Of a stretch of DNA of 64,000 nt, positions 49,785 to 58,577 are shown in pieces. Each line of letters starts with the position of its first letter. Position 1 is the first letter of the stretch. Source of the DNA: Udaeobacter sp963725505 (lineage in GTDB: Bacteria > Verrucomicrobiota > Verrucomicrobiia > Chthoniobacterales > UBA10450); assembly GCA_963725505.1 (NCBI GenBank), contig CAVRYN010000007.1:124001-188000 (forward strand), given 5' to 3'. The position numbers and the translations under genes were made by a program. The notes beneath the pieces are model-generated. The model was not told the origin of the DNA. It worked only from the letters and a program-made list of their open reading frames with translations, and did not search any database.

Positions 49785-50450
49785 CTACTCGAGGAGAGGG
49801 CCGCTGGGTTGTTGAAACGCCGCGTCTGTAACCATGGTGTGTGGGTCCGGATCCGGCGTGCGCGAGTCGTCCACTCGTTGCACCGTCGGTCCAATCGTGG
49901 CGTCCTCCGGCTGCGTCTCGGCAACGTTTACCGGCGTGCCGACTCGCACCAGCGCAAAAAATTTCGCCGCGGCCTCTCCTTTCAGTCGAACGCAACCGTG
50001 CGTGCGGGGCGTCGGATGAACAAAGCCCTGGTGAAAGCCGTATCCTGGAGCGAATTCACACCAGTAGCCCATTGGATAGCCAACGTAGTGGCCGCCGGCG
50101 TGGCCTGCTGTGGTCGCTACAACGGTGTTTCCTTGGACGCTAAAGCCGTACTCGCCGGAGCGTTTATGTTCCTGCTTAGAGTAAATGCTGAAATTCCCGC
50201 GCGGCGTTGGCTTGTTCGGCATACCAACCGAGCACGCTGCCGCCATCAGACAGCGGTCGCCTTCCATCACGTAAACGTTTTCCTTCGAGAGCGAAAGTCT
50301 TACGCGCACGGCCGAAGGATCATGCGGACGATAAGCCGTGACGTGGTATGGTCCGCCAACGGGCGCGTGGGTAATCGTGCCGCAACCAGCAAGCAACGAA
50401 ACCAAACCTGCACCAGCAACTATTAAAATGAATCGGGAGATATGTCGCAT
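49785..50450 (-). CDS. L,D-transpeptidase lipoprotein (YkuD domain)
   Basis: A 221-residue protein with a lipoprotein signal peptide ending LLAGC (Cys at about 23). The YkuD domain runs from VRVRLSLSKENVYVMEG to the active site HPTPRTHGCVRLKGEA, with catalytic Cys in THGC. PTPRGNFSIYSK and GYPMGYWCEFAP are family segments. The C-terminal 40 residues are Pro/Asp-rich. It should cross-link or modify peptidoglycan from the outer leaflet side. A lipid anchor distinguishes it from the other two family members in the window. Confidence 0.92.
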   Translation of the reverse strand: MRHISRFILIVAGAGLVSLLAGCGTITHAPVGGPYHVTAYRPHDPSAVRVRLSLSKENVYVMEGDRCLMAAACSVGMPNKPTPRGNFSIYSKQEHKRSGEYGFSVQGNTVVATTAGHAGGHYVGYPMGYWCEFAPGYGFHQGFVHPTPRTHGCVRLKGEAAAKFFALVRVGTPVNVAETQPEDATIGPTVQRVDDSRTPDPDPHTMVTDAAFQQPSGPLLE

Positions 50451-50504
50451 ACGTGTGTACTGGATAAGATTAGACGGACTGTTGTCAACCTTAGGGTCTG
50501 ATTG

Positions 50505-51479
50505 CTATTTGGTAGTGAACATTGCCAGGAATGCGACTTCTATGGCGAGAGCCTCATGAATGTTGCGACCCAGATGATCGCGCAATTCTTCGATACAACG
50601 GATCCGCTTTAAGATTTCGGCGGCGCTGAAGCGCGCTGCGAGTACGGCAGTTTCTTTTTTTGCATGGACTAGATCACGCTGCGCCACACCGCTGCTTGCC
50701 CGAAGAACATCAGTCCACCAGGCGAATAATACTTCGATCAGTCCGGCGCGTCGTTGCAGATAAAGACTTTCGGTAAGCGCCTTGTAGTAATCTTCTCGTT
50801 CTTCCAGCCACGCCCCATCAGTGGCATCCTTGTAGCGCGTTTCTTCCTTTTTCAATGCCTCATCAGTTTCGCACTTCACTTCCTCGCGCACTTCGCGGAG
50901 CAGGCGTTGAAATTCCTGAGCAAGCCGATAAGCAAACTGAATCGTCCAGCTTTCTTGACCGGACGCTTGTTGCAGCAATTGCACGAGCTTCTCTTGTTCG
51001 TCTTTGCTTTGGCGCTGCCCGTTTGGCGCAAGCGGAATCGCAATGCATCGGGAGAGAATTGTCTCCGGTAAAGCCTCAGGCAAAGCACTTAGCAGAAGCA
51101 GCAACGAATCCTTTGGAGGTTCTTCCAATGTTTTGAGAAACGCGTTCGCAGCTTGCGCTACGAGCCGGTCGGCATCGGGAATGATGGCCACCTTGCGGCG
51201 GCCGTTTGACGCGCGCATTTGGAGCGCGTGCTCAAGGTCGCGTATTTGCTCAATCAGAATGCGCCGCGATTTCGATTCGGGTCGGGCAACGAAAATCTCC
51301 CGGGCCTTCGCGGAAAAAACATCTTTAACTGGTGTGCCATTGACCAGACTGGCCAGGTCCGCCGCCAGCAGTTCCTTGCCGCTGCCCGGCGGTCCGGTGA
51401 TCAAATAAGCGTGCCCGAGTCGATTCTGTTCGTGTGCGCGGCGCAAATACTCAAGCGCGGTTTTTCGCGAGAAGGCCAT
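50505..51479 (-). CDS. holB: DNA polymerase III delta' subunit (clamp-loader AAA+ protein)
   Basis: A 324-residue clamp-loader subunit. ATG 51479 starts at AFSRKTALEYLRRAH, followed by HAYLITGPPGSGKELLAADL. The P-loop ends GKE instead of GKT/S, consistent with delta' not hydrolysing ATP. KVAIIPDADRL and NAFLKTLEEPPKDSLLLLLS are the characteristic delta' segments, followed by the SRC motif of TILSRCIAI. It starts 1 bp after the tmk stop, the common tmk-holB arrangement. Confidence 0.93.
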   Translation of the reverse strand: MAFSRKTALEYLRRAHEQNRLGHAYLITGPPGSGKELLAADLASLVNGTPVKDVFSAKAREIFVARPESKSRRILIEQIRDLEHALQMRASNGRRKVAIIPDADRLVAQAANAFLKTLEEPPKDSLLLLLSALPEALPETILSRCIAIPLAPNGQRQSKDEQEKLVQLLQQASGQESWTIQFAYRLAQEFQRLLREVREEVKCETDEALKKEETRYKDATDGAWLEEREDYYKALTESLYLQRRAGLIEVLFAWWTDVLRASSGVAQRDLVHAKKETAVLAARFSAAEILKRIRCIEELRDHLGRNIHEALAIEVAFLAMFTTK

Positions 51480-51480
51480 T

Positions 51481-52152
51481 TCAAATGTTCGATGTGCGAT
51501 GTTCGATGCTCGGTGTTTTGGCCAGCACAGGAAAACGTGACCGAAGCATTTCCCAGATCTCATTCTCGATCTGGTCTGCGTCGCGGGAGCCGTCGATCAA
51601 TACGATGCGCTTCGATTCGCGCTTGGCCAGCTCACGATATGCTTCGCGAACACGTTCATAAAACTCAGCGGGCTGTTGTTCCATTCGATCGGCCTTGCGT
51701 GGCTTCTGCATTCGCGACGCCGCCGTCGCAGCATCGACATCGAGTATGAAAGTAATGTCCGGGACGCAATCGCCGACCACAAACGCATTCAGGCGCTCAA
51801 CCATTTCACGATCCAATTTTCGCGCCGCGCCTTGATAGACCGTCGTGGAATCAAAGAACCGATCTGCGATCACGCACAAGCCGCGCTCGAAGGCCGGCTT
51901 GATGGTCTCGCGTACGAGCTGGCTGCGGCTGGCCTCAAAGAGTAAAAGCTCGGTTTCCGCTGTCATGGCGGAATTATGAGGAGCAAATTGCAAAAGTTCG
52001 CGAATCGTTTCGCCGATCGGCGTGCCGCCCGGTTCGCGGGTTAGGAGGCATGGAATTCCCAAGCGCTCGAGACGTCTCGTCAGTCTCTGGACTTGCGTCG
52101 ATTTCCCGCATCCTTCCGATCCTTCAAACGTGATGAATGGCGAGCGCGACAT
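51481..52152 (-). CDS. tmk: thymidylate kinase
   Basis: A 223-residue enzyme phosphorylating dTMP to dTDP. P-loop FEGSEGCGKSTQ (about 9-20), DR(E/Y)-type TREPGGTPIGE, and DRFFDSTTVYQGAARKL for substrate and lid. The last residues, SIEHRTSNI, come from a repeat sequence (ATCGAACATCG-type words at 51481-51517), so the C-terminus has been extended or replaced by repeat DNA. Coupled to holB. Confidence 0.96.
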   Translation of the reverse strand: MSRSPFITFEGSEGCGKSTQVQRLTRRLERLGIPCLLTREPGGTPIGETIRELLQFAPHNSAMTAETELLLFEASRSQLVRETIKPAFERGLCVIADRFFDSTTVYQGAARKLDREMVERLNAFVVGDCVPDITFILDVDAATAASRMQKPRKADRMEQQPAEFYERVREAYRELAKRESKRIVLIDGSRDADQIENEIWEMLRSRFPVLAKTPSIEHRTSNI

Positions 52153-52231
52153 GCTCGATTCTGAAACAAAGCAGCCGAATTGTCGAACGCGCGACGTACC
52201 ACAGGCTGGAAGCCTGTGCTACGTTACGCGC

Positions 52232-52657
52232 ATGAAATCGTTTTGGCTGGTGAAACAGGAGCCATCCTCCTATTCGTGGTCGGACTTCATCGAAGAAGGC
52301 CAGACCAGCTGGACGGGCGTGCGCAATTACGCTGCGAGAAATAATCTCCGCAAAATGCGCAAGGGCGATGAAGTCCTTTTCTATCACAGCGGCGAGGAGA
52401 AAGCTGTGGTCGGAATCGCGAAAGTAACGCGAACCGCGTATCGGGATCCGACAGTGAAGGAAGGCGATTGGTCCACAGTCGATCTTGCTGTCCTAAAACC
52501 ACTGCGACATCCAGTGACGCTTCGTGAGATCAAAAGCAATCCGCGATTGAAGAACATTCAGCTGGTCCGCCAATCGCGTTTGTCTGTGATGCCGCTGGCT
52601 GAGGCGGCGTTTCGCGAAATTGTGAAGATGGCTGAACAAGGAGGGACGGCTTCCTAG
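52232..52657 (+). CDS. EVE domain protein
   Basis: A 141-residue PUA-like EVE domain: MKSFWLVKQEPSSYSWSDF, then TSWTGVRNYAARNNLRKM, KGDEVLFYHSGEEKAVVGIAK and the LRHPVTLREIKSNP stretch. EVE domains bind modified bases in DNA or RNA. The bacterial stand-alone form resembles human THYN1. ATG 52232 lies just after a short palindrome (CACAGGCT...AGCCTGTG). The final residues GGTAS and the stop TAG lie inside a hairpin element, so the 3' end has been remodelled by a repeat. Confidence 0.92.
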   Translation: MKSFWLVKQEPSSYSWSDFIEEGQTSWTGVRNYAARNNLRKMRKGDEVLFYHSGEEKAVVGIAKVTRTAYRDPTVKEGDWSTVDLAVLKPLRHPVTLREIKSNPRLKNIQLVRQSRLSVMPLAEAAFREIVKMAEQGGTAS

Positions 52658-52697
52658 CCGTCCAAGGACCCGACGGCTGCGAAGCCGTCGTTCCTTG
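52644..52697. repeat. twin-hairpin element over the 3' end of the EVE gene
   Basis: Hairpins GGACGGCT-tcct-AGCCGTCC (its loop and stem supply the EVE stop codon TAG) and CGACGGCT-gcg-AAGCCGTCG. Same two-hairpin layout as the TGTAG family but with different ends. Confidence 0.75.
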
Positions 52698-52747
52698 ATG
52701 GAAGCTTTTGCCTTGTTCAAACCTGCGCTGAGGCCGAAAATTCCCAA

Positions 52748-53557
52748 GTGAGCACAATTGCGGCAACCGAGTTTCTTCCGCTCGTCGCAACTGCCGGGGC
52801 CGCCACCGATTCTATCGTCGTGTCTCTGCACGACGTCGCTCCTTCCACTCAGCAAATTGCAAACACAATCATTTCGGAACTAGCCCGTCACGGCGTGCGC
52901 GTCTGTTCTATCCTTGTAGTGCCGGATTATCATCATGAGGGGCTGTTCGTAAAAGACCCGCAATTTGTGTCGTGGCTCCGGGGCTTGGAAGCGGACGGTC
53001 ATGAAATCGTCATTCACGGTTATTTCCACGAACGTCCTCCGCGTGCGAAAGAAACTTTGCGCGACAAATTCCTGACAAGATTTTACACGCAGCACGAGGG
53101 CGAGTTTTACGACCTCGGTTATGACGAAGCTCTGCGTCGCATCGCAAGCGCGCGCGATGAATTCCGCGCGCACGGGCTTAAGCCGCGAGGTTTTGTGGCG
53201 CCCGCGTGGTTGCTTAGCGATGAAGCGGAGCACGCCGCGCGTGATGCGCAAATGGAATACACCACACGCCTGCGTACCGTCTGCGATCTCCGCTCGGGCA
53301 ACGTATTTCCTGCAAGAACGCTGGTCTATAGCGTTGAAAACAATTGGCGCCGTGCCGTCAGTCGCACCTGGAACGCAGCGTTGTTCCGATTCCTGAAGAG
53401 CAAGCCGCTCTTGCGCGTAAGCATTCATCCGCCTGATTATTTTCATCCGGCGATTTGGAGGCAGATTCTCGCTTCGATCACAGCAACAAGCAGTGTGCGA
53501 ACCGCTACGACCTACCAGGATTGGATCGCCGAGCAAAGATTGAGACGCGGACTCTAG
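52748..53557 (+). CDS. DUF2334-type polysaccharide deacetylase
   Basis: A 269-residue NodB-fold hydrolase. The first metal motif is SLHDVAPST (about 26-34), with HGYFHERPPRAK in place of the HxxxH site. RGFVAPAWLLSDEA and LLRVSIHPPDYFHP are later conserved blocks. Such proteins are thought to deacetylate cell-surface glycans, though DUF2334 activity is poorly characterised. No signal peptide. GTG start at 52748. The stop TAG is the AG of the CTAG that begins the MITE-like element at 53554. Confidence 0.88.
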   Translation: MSTIAATEFLPLVATAGAATDSIVVSLHDVAPSTQQIANTIISELARHGVRVCSILVVPDYHHEGLFVKDPQFVSWLRGLEADGHEIVIHGYFHERPPRAKETLRDKFLTRFYTQHEGEFYDLGYDEALRRIASARDEFRAHGLKPRGFVAPAWLLSDEAEHAARDAQMEYTTRLRTVCDLRSGNVFPARTLVYSVENNWRRAVSRTWNAALFRFLKSKPLLRVSIHPPDYFHPAIWRQILASITATSSVRTATTYQDWIAEQRLRRGL

Positions 53558-53836
53558 TGTTGTGTAACCGGTATGACTTGCCAATCGTTGAGTTCAAAAT
53601 GGCCCGCCCCCAAGGCGCGACCAGGGAGCATGTCCTTTGCGACCTGTGATCGAGACGCAACACAGGCGCCGGGCCATTTTCAACTCAACCCTCCGCGCCG
53701 CAGTTCTTTCGTCGAATTTCGGCGTCGCTCGCTCGGCCAGCCCCGAACGCTTTCGGGGCAGCGCTTCGCTGGCTTCTTGAAATTCGCCCAAACTCCTTGC
53801 GGCGATTGGCAAGCCATACCGGTTACACAACACTAG
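53554..53836. mobile_element. MITE-like element with 34-bp inverted terminal repeats
   Basis: Left end CTAGTGTTGTGTAACCGGTA and onwards to CTTGCCAATCG (53554-53587). The right end (53803-53836) is its inverse with one mismatch over 34 bp. A nested inverted repeat (GTTGAGTT.AAAATGGCCCG) lies at 53586-53605 and 53673-53692. Total 283 bp, with no protein-coding content. It sits exactly between two genes on the same strand, and CTAG flanks both ends. Confidence 0.85.
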
Positions 53837-53838
53837 AT

Positions 53839-56241
53839 ATGAGCAGGTGTGATTTGCATATTCACTCGCGCTACAGCGCGCGCTCGGAAGAATGGCTCTT
53901 CCGCCGCCTTGATTTTCCAGACAGTTATTCGGATCCAAAACAGCTCTATGAGCAATTGCTCATGCACGGAATGGATTACGTCACCATTACCGACCACGAT
54001 ACGATCGCGGGCGGCCTCCAGATTGCGCACCTGCCTCGCACTTTTATCAGCGAACAGGTCACGACGTATTTTCCTAATGATCCCTGCAAACTGCACATCC
54101 TTGTTTGGGGAATTTCAGAGCAGCACCATCGCGAGATCGAAGGCGTCCGGGATAATGTCTTCGAGCTGCAACGCTATCTGCAAACGGCGCAGATCGCGCA
54201 CGCGGTCGCGCATCCTCTTTACAGCGTCAACGGCAAGCTTGAGGCAAGCCATCTCGAACAGCTCATCCTTCTCTTCAAACATTTCGAGGGAATCAACGGC
54301 TTGCGCGACGCGCTTCTAAGCGATCTGGCCCAGACTCTTTTCAAACAGTTGACGCCAGACAAGATCGACGAATTCGCAAACCGTCACCATCTTGCGGCCA
54401 CACACGCGGAACCGTGGAAAAAGATTTTTGTCGGCGGCTCGGACGATCACGGCGGGCAATTTGCCGCTTCGGCTTTTACAGAAACGCCGGCTGCGGGTTC
54501 TGCAGAGAAATTTCTAAAATTTATTCGCAGCGGCGATTGCACCGCGCGGGGCCACGGAGGAACACCGTTAATCCTGTCGCACGGCTTTTACAACACGGTC
54601 GCCTGTTTCATCCAGGACCGCTTCCACGAAAAACTCGGACCCAGCGCCGCGCTATTGGAGAAAATGTTTTCGCGCTTTATGGAGGGTCGGGCGCCCACTG
54701 AGTTCACCCTCAGAGAGAAAATGGAATTTATCGTGCAGGGTGTTTTGTCAGGGAAAATTTTTGAATTCGTCAAGCCGGCGAATGTGTCGCTCTGGAAAGA
54801 GCTCTCAGGTTATTTTGCACGGCCGGAGGTAAAGGCGAGACTCGCCGCGCAATTGGACGGAGTCAGCGAGCCGGAACGCCGCACGTTTCTCATGGCGAAC
54901 ATGGTCGCCGAGCAGCTCGCGTTTCGTTTCTTCAAAAAATTCGTTCAGCAAATCAGCGGCGGCAACATGCTCGAGAGTATGCAGGCCCTTAGCGCAATTG
55001 TGCCGATCCTCGTAATTCTCACGCCGTACATCTATGGTTTTCACAGTCAGGCGCCCTCGAGAAAATGGTTGCGATCGATTTTTAAGGAATTGACCGACGC
55101 AGTTCCGATCGCCTTGCAAAATCGCAAACGCGCCTGGTTCACCGACACGCTCGAAGACGTTAACGGCGTGGCGACCACCATCCGCAAGATGACCGCCGCT
55201 GGCGCTGCCGCAGGGAAAGAGCTGATCATCGTAACCTCCCAGAGCAACCTGCAAATTTGCGACATCCCAATCAAGAACTTCCCGCCCATCGGCGAATTTG
55301 AATTGCCGGAGTACGAACTGCAAAAATTGAGTTTCCCGCCGATCCTTCAGATGCTGGACTACATACAACGGGAGAGATTCAGTGAGATTATCATCAGCAC
55401 GCCTGGACCCGTTGGATTAACCGCGCTGCTCGCGGCCAAGATGCTCAACCTGCAAACGAGCGGCATTTATCACACCGATTTTCCACAATACATCCGCATT
55501 CTTACCGAAGACAGCTTCCTTGAAAGTATGGCGTGGCGTTACATGCACTGGTTCTATGGACAGCTCGATACCGTCTTTGTTAACTCCGAAGAATATCGGC
55601 AAAGCTGGATCAAGCACGGGCTCGATCCCGAAAGACTGAAAATTCTACCGCGTGGGCTTGATACCGAGCTCTTTCATCCTGCTCGACGCGAAGCAGCGTT
55701 CTTCGAAAGATTCGGTGCGCACAATGGTGAGGTTCGCCTCCTTTATGTGGGTCGCATTTCACGCGAGAAAGACCTCGATCTTCTGGCCGCGGCCTACCGC
55801 CGTCTGCGTGACGACGGGTTGCCGATCCAACTTTTCATCGTCGGTCATGGACCCTACTCCGAGGCGTTCGCGAAATCTTTGCCGGAGGCCTTTTTCACCG
55901 GATATCTCACGGGCAACGAATTGGCCACGGCCTACGCATCGGCAGACGTATTCGTGTTTCCGAGCACAACCGACACGTTTGGAAACGTCATCCTGGAAGC
56001 GCAGGCCTGCGGCTTGCCAGTCGTCGTTTCCGACTCCGGCGGGCCCAAGGAATTAGTTGAAGACAAGGCCAACGGTCTGATCACCAGATCACACGACGTG
56101 GAAGACTTCGCGCGCGCGATTCGAGCACTGGTGACAGACTCCGCGCTGCGGGAACGCATGGGCGAATCCGCTCGAAATAGCGTCATCGACCGGAGTTGGC
56201 CGAGAGCGTTCGGGAAATTCTGGTCCGCGACGGAGGTGTAG
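53839..56241 (+). CDS. fusion of a PHP-domain phosphoesterase and a GT4 glycosyltransferase
   Basis: An 801-residue protein. The N-terminal part (1 to about 260) is a PHP domain: DLHIHSRYSAR, VTITDHDTIAGG and HAVAHPL, with GGSDDHGG later, which are metal-binding His/Asp motifs. A linking region follows. From about residue 400 a GT-B glycosyltransferase of family 4 begins (VTSQSNLQI, IYHTDFPQYIR), with donor-site RISREKDLDLL and TDTFGNVILEAQACGLPVV. ATG 53839 is three bases after the MITE-like element; the frame further upstream is repeat sequence. The pair suggests glycan synthesis with a built-in phosphatase or trimming step. The stop TAG lies in the TGTAG of the next element. Confidence 0.88.
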   Translation: MSRCDLHIHSRYSARSEEWLFRRLDFPDSYSDPKQLYEQLLMHGMDYVTITDHDTIAGGLQIAHLPRTFISEQVTTYFPNDPCKLHILVWGISEQHHREIEGVRDNVFELQRYLQTAQIAHAVAHPLYSVNGKLEASHLEQLILLFKHFEGINGLRDALLSDLAQTLFKQLTPDKIDEFANRHHLAATHAEPWKKIFVGGSDDHGGQFAASAFTETPAAGSAEKFLKFIRSGDCTARGHGGTPLILSHGFYNTVACFIQDRFHEKLGPSAALLEKMFSRFMEGRAPTEFTLREKMEFIVQGVLSGKIFEFVKPANVSLWKELSGYFARPEVKARLAAQLDGVSEPERRTFLMANMVAEQLAFRFFKKFVQQISGGNMLESMQALSAIVPILVILTPYIYGFHSQAPSRKWLRSIFKELTDAVPIALQNRKRAWFTDTLEDVNGVATTIRKMTAAGAAAGKELIIVTSQSNLQICDIPIKNFPPIGEFELPEYELQKLSFPPILQMLDYIQRERFSEIIISTPGPVGLTALLAAKMLNLQTSGIYHTDFPQYIRILTEDSFLESMAWRYMHWFYGQLDTVFVNSEEYRQSWIKHGLDPERLKILPRGLDTELFHPARREAAFFERFGAHNGEVRLLYVGRISREKDLDLLAAAYRRLRDDGLPIQLFIVGHGPYSEAFAKSLPEAFFTGYLTGNELATAYASADVFVFPSTTDTFGNVILEAQACGLPVVVSDSGGPKELVEDKANGLITRSHDVEDFARAIRALVTDSALRERMGESARNSVIDRSWPRAFGKFWSATEV

Positions 56242-56271
56242 GATTCTCGGGGATCACTGATCCCGGCTACA
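56237..56271. repeat. single-hairpin TGTAG...CTACA element between convergent genes
   Basis: TGTAG, GGGATCA-c-TGATCCC hairpin with GCC following, CTACA (35 bp). The left TAG stops the PHP-GT4 gene; the minus-strand dehydratase gene reads into it and stops at a TGA inside. Confidence 0.8.
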
Positions 56272-57213
56272 GGTCCAAGGCAGCGCGTCCAAATCGACAT
56301 TGCCACCAGTGAGAATAATTCCCACGCGTTTCCCGTTGACGTCGATCACGCGCTCGGCAATGGCCGCATACGGAACAGCCGCTGATGGCTCGACGACTAT
56401 TTTCATCGTCTCCCAAATCGTGCGCATCGCTGAAACGATCGCTTCCTCGCTCACCGTTACGATGTCATCCACGTAACGCTGGATGATTGCAAAATTTGGC
56501 TCGCCGACATTTGTCCGTAGTCCATCAGCGATCGTGAATTTCTTCTTAGTCACGATCCGTCGCCCCGCGCGAAACGATTGCGCCGCGTCGTCCGCGTTCG
56601 CCGGCTCAACTGCGATCACTTTGATTTTTGGCTGCATCGATTTCGCGGCAACCGCCGTGCCAGACAGCAAACCGCCACCGCCAACCGGGCACATCACAAG
56701 ATCGAGATCGGAGACATCTTCGAGCAATTCCACCGCTGCTGTCCCCTGGCCCGCCATCACATTTTCGTTCTCGAATGAATGAATCAACGTCGCGCCGGTT
56801 TTTTTGATCACCTGTGCGCATGTTGCTTCGCGCGACTGTTCCGTCGGTTCGCAAAAGATAATGTGTGCGTCGTAACTCTCGACCGCGCGCACCTTCACCT
56901 TCGCCGAGTTCGACGGCATAACGATGTGCGCAGCAACGCCGCGCAGTTTCGCCGCGCGCGCCACCGCCGCCCCGTGATTGCCCGACGAATGCGTTGCCAC
57001 ACCGTCTCGCGCGGTCGCATCATCGAGCGAAAAGATTGCGTTAGTAGCGCCGCGCGCCTTAAACGCGCCGATCTTCTGAAAATTTTCGCACTTAAAAAAC
57101 AGCGACGCCCCGCTCGCCTCATCCAAGCGCTCGCTTGTCAACACCGGGGTGCGATGAATATGCGGCCGAATCCGCTCATGCGCCGCGCGGATGCTATCGA
57201 GGTCCAGCTGCAT
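56254..57213 (-). CDS. PLP-dependent threonine/serine dehydratase (or serine racemase-like)
   Basis: A 319-residue fold-type II PLP enzyme. FQKIGAFKARGA holds the Schiff-base Lys (about 59), THSSGNHG (about 83) binds PLP phosphate, and VGGGGLLSGTAVAAK is the glycine loop. No ACT regulatory domain is present, so it resembles catabolic threonine/3-hydroxyaspartate dehydratases or serine racemases. ATG 57213 was chosen at MQLDLDSIRAAHERI. The final CSRDQ and stop lie within the repeat element at 56237-56271. Downstream of the FAD oxidoreductase gene by 46 bp. Confidence 0.9.
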   Translation of the reverse strand: MQLDLDSIRAAHERIRPHIHRTPVLTSERLDEASGASLFFKCENFQKIGAFKARGATNAIFSLDDATARDGVATHSSGNHGAAVARAAKLRGVAAHIVMPSNSAKVKVRAVESYDAHIIFCEPTEQSREATCAQVIKKTGATLIHSFENENVMAGQGTAAVELLEDVSDLDLVMCPVGGGGLLSGTAVAAKSMQPKIKVIAVEPANADDAAQSFRAGRRIVTKKKFTIADGLRTNVGEPNFAIIQRYVDDIVTVSEEAIVSAMRTIWETMKIVVEPSAAVPYAAIAERVIDVNGKRVGIILTGGNVDLDALPWTCSRDQ

Positions 57214-57259
57214 GGTTGATCGTATCCGCCGGATACAGGCAAAACAAACGTGGAATTCC

Positions 57260-58477
57260 TTAAACTGCGCTTGGACTCCGGAAATGCTCCGGTCGCGGAC
57301 CAAGACCAATGAATCGGGCGGGCAGTTGACGCAGAATTGGAAACCATTTCAGCAAACGAATTATTAGCGGCAACGATCTTTTGTCACTTGATGCCCGGCC
57401 GGTGACAACTCGGTGATGAATGAAAACCTGCAGCCCTTGGATCAGGCGTGTTGGCCATTCGCGACGCGCCTGCACTTGTCGCAAATCGTCCACCGAAACC
57501 GGGCCACTGCGTAATTTATCCGCGAGCAAGTTCGCCGCCGCGACAGCATCCTGGATGGCGAGATTAATGCCGACGCCGCCGGCCGGCGACATGGCGTGCG
57601 CAGAATCACCAATGCAAAGCAATCCGTCGCGACACCAATCGCGCAGCCGATTGATTTGCACCGTAAGCAATTTGATTTTTGACCAGCCATCCAACTCAGT
57701 CACTCTGTCCCGCAGAAATGCGGCGAAGCTGACAATTTCATTTTGAAACTGCGGCAGACCGCACGCTTTGATCTCATCGAAGCCGCCCTTGGGAATGACG
57801 AAACCGCATTGCCAGTAATCACCACGGTCCAGCAGCACCAGCAGCTTGCCGTGTTGGAAAAAGCCAAACGATTGCTCGGGATCATCTGGTTTCTTTGAAA
57901 TTCGCATCCAGAGCACGTCGATCGGCACGCCAAACTCGCGCCGCTTAAACCCGGCGCGCGCTTGAACGATCGAGTGCCGCCCATCCGCGCCAATGACGAG
58001 GTCTGCATGGACGCTCAACTCGCCATGCGGCGTTTTTGCGCGGACACCGATTACTCGTTCGTTCTCGATCAGTAAATCGACGACTTCGGTCTGCATGTGC
58101 AATTGGAAGGACGGAAATTTTTTCGCATGACTGGACAGGAAATTGAGAAAATCCCATTGCGGCATGAACGCGATGAATTTGCAGCGTGTGGGAAGCTTGG
58201 TGAAATCAGCGACCGGCACGACCTGACCGTTAACTACAGCGCGCAGCTCTCGTACTTCCTGGTGCGGCTGTTTCAAGAATTCCTCGAGCAGGCCTAGTTC
58301 GTTCATCAACTCGAGCGTGGACGGATGAATGGTGTCGCCGCGGAAGTCGCGGTTGAAGTCGGCATGTTTTTCCAGTACCGCCACGCTCACGCCAGCGCGC
58401 GCCAACAAATAACCGGCCATCATTCCAGCTGGTCCGCCACCCACGATCACGCAACGCGTTTGCAATTTTTCAACCAC
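57260..58477 (-). CDS. FAD-dependent monooxygenase/oxidoreductase (PHBH fold)
   Basis: About 405 residues. The N-terminal Rossmann motif VIVGGGPAGMMAGYLLARAG binds FAD, followed by LEKHADFNRDFRGD, VIGADGRHSIV (DG motif) and GDSAHAMSPAGGVGINLAIQ (GD motif, about 280-299). The family hydroxylates aromatic or related substrates using NAD(P)H; the substrate here is unknown. The reading frame opens in a repeat; GTG 58477 (before VEKLQTRCVIVGG) is the best start, itself inside the repeat. Upstream partner of the PLP dehydratase gene. Confidence 0.88.
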   Translation of the reverse strand: MVEKLQTRCVIVGGGPAGMMAGYLLARAGVSVAVLEKHADFNRDFRGDTIHPSTLELMNELGLLEEFLKQPHQEVRELRAVVNGQVVPVADFTKLPTRCKFIAFMPQWDFLNFLSSHAKKFPSFQLHMQTEVVDLLIENERVIGVRAKTPHGELSVHADLVIGADGRHSIVQARAGFKRREFGVPIDVLWMRISKKPDDPEQSFGFFQHGKLLVLLDRGDYWQCGFVIPKGGFDEIKACGLPQFQNEIVSFAAFLRDRVTELDGWSKIKLLTVQINRLRDWCRDGLLCIGDSAHAMSPAGGVGINLAIQDAVAAANLLADKLRSGPVSVDDLRQVQARREWPTRLIQGLQVFIHHRVVTGRASSDKRSLPLIIRLLKWFPILRQLPARFIGLGPRPEHFRSPSAV

Positions 58478-58577
58478 GGATGCCACGGATAGCACGGATA
58501 AGGATTGCTAACCACTAATGCACACGAATAGACACGAATTTGGTTCTCCTCATTAGTGTGTATTAGTGTCCATTCGT
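58470..58577. repeat. ATCCGTG/ATTAGTGT repeat spanning two divergent gene starts
   Basis: Two types are joined: CCACGGATGCCACGGATAGC near 58477, and CCACTAATGCACACGAATAG...TATTAGTGTCCATTCGTGG at 58512-58577. The GTG start codons of the divergent genes 57260-58477 and 58576-59508 lie in its two ends. Confidence 0.75.

Noticed and set aside
52880..53584. 234-codon minus-strand frame opposite the DUF2334 gene
   Set aside because: It starts inside the MITE-like inverted repeat and has no protein features; the plus-strand gene has clear metal motifs.
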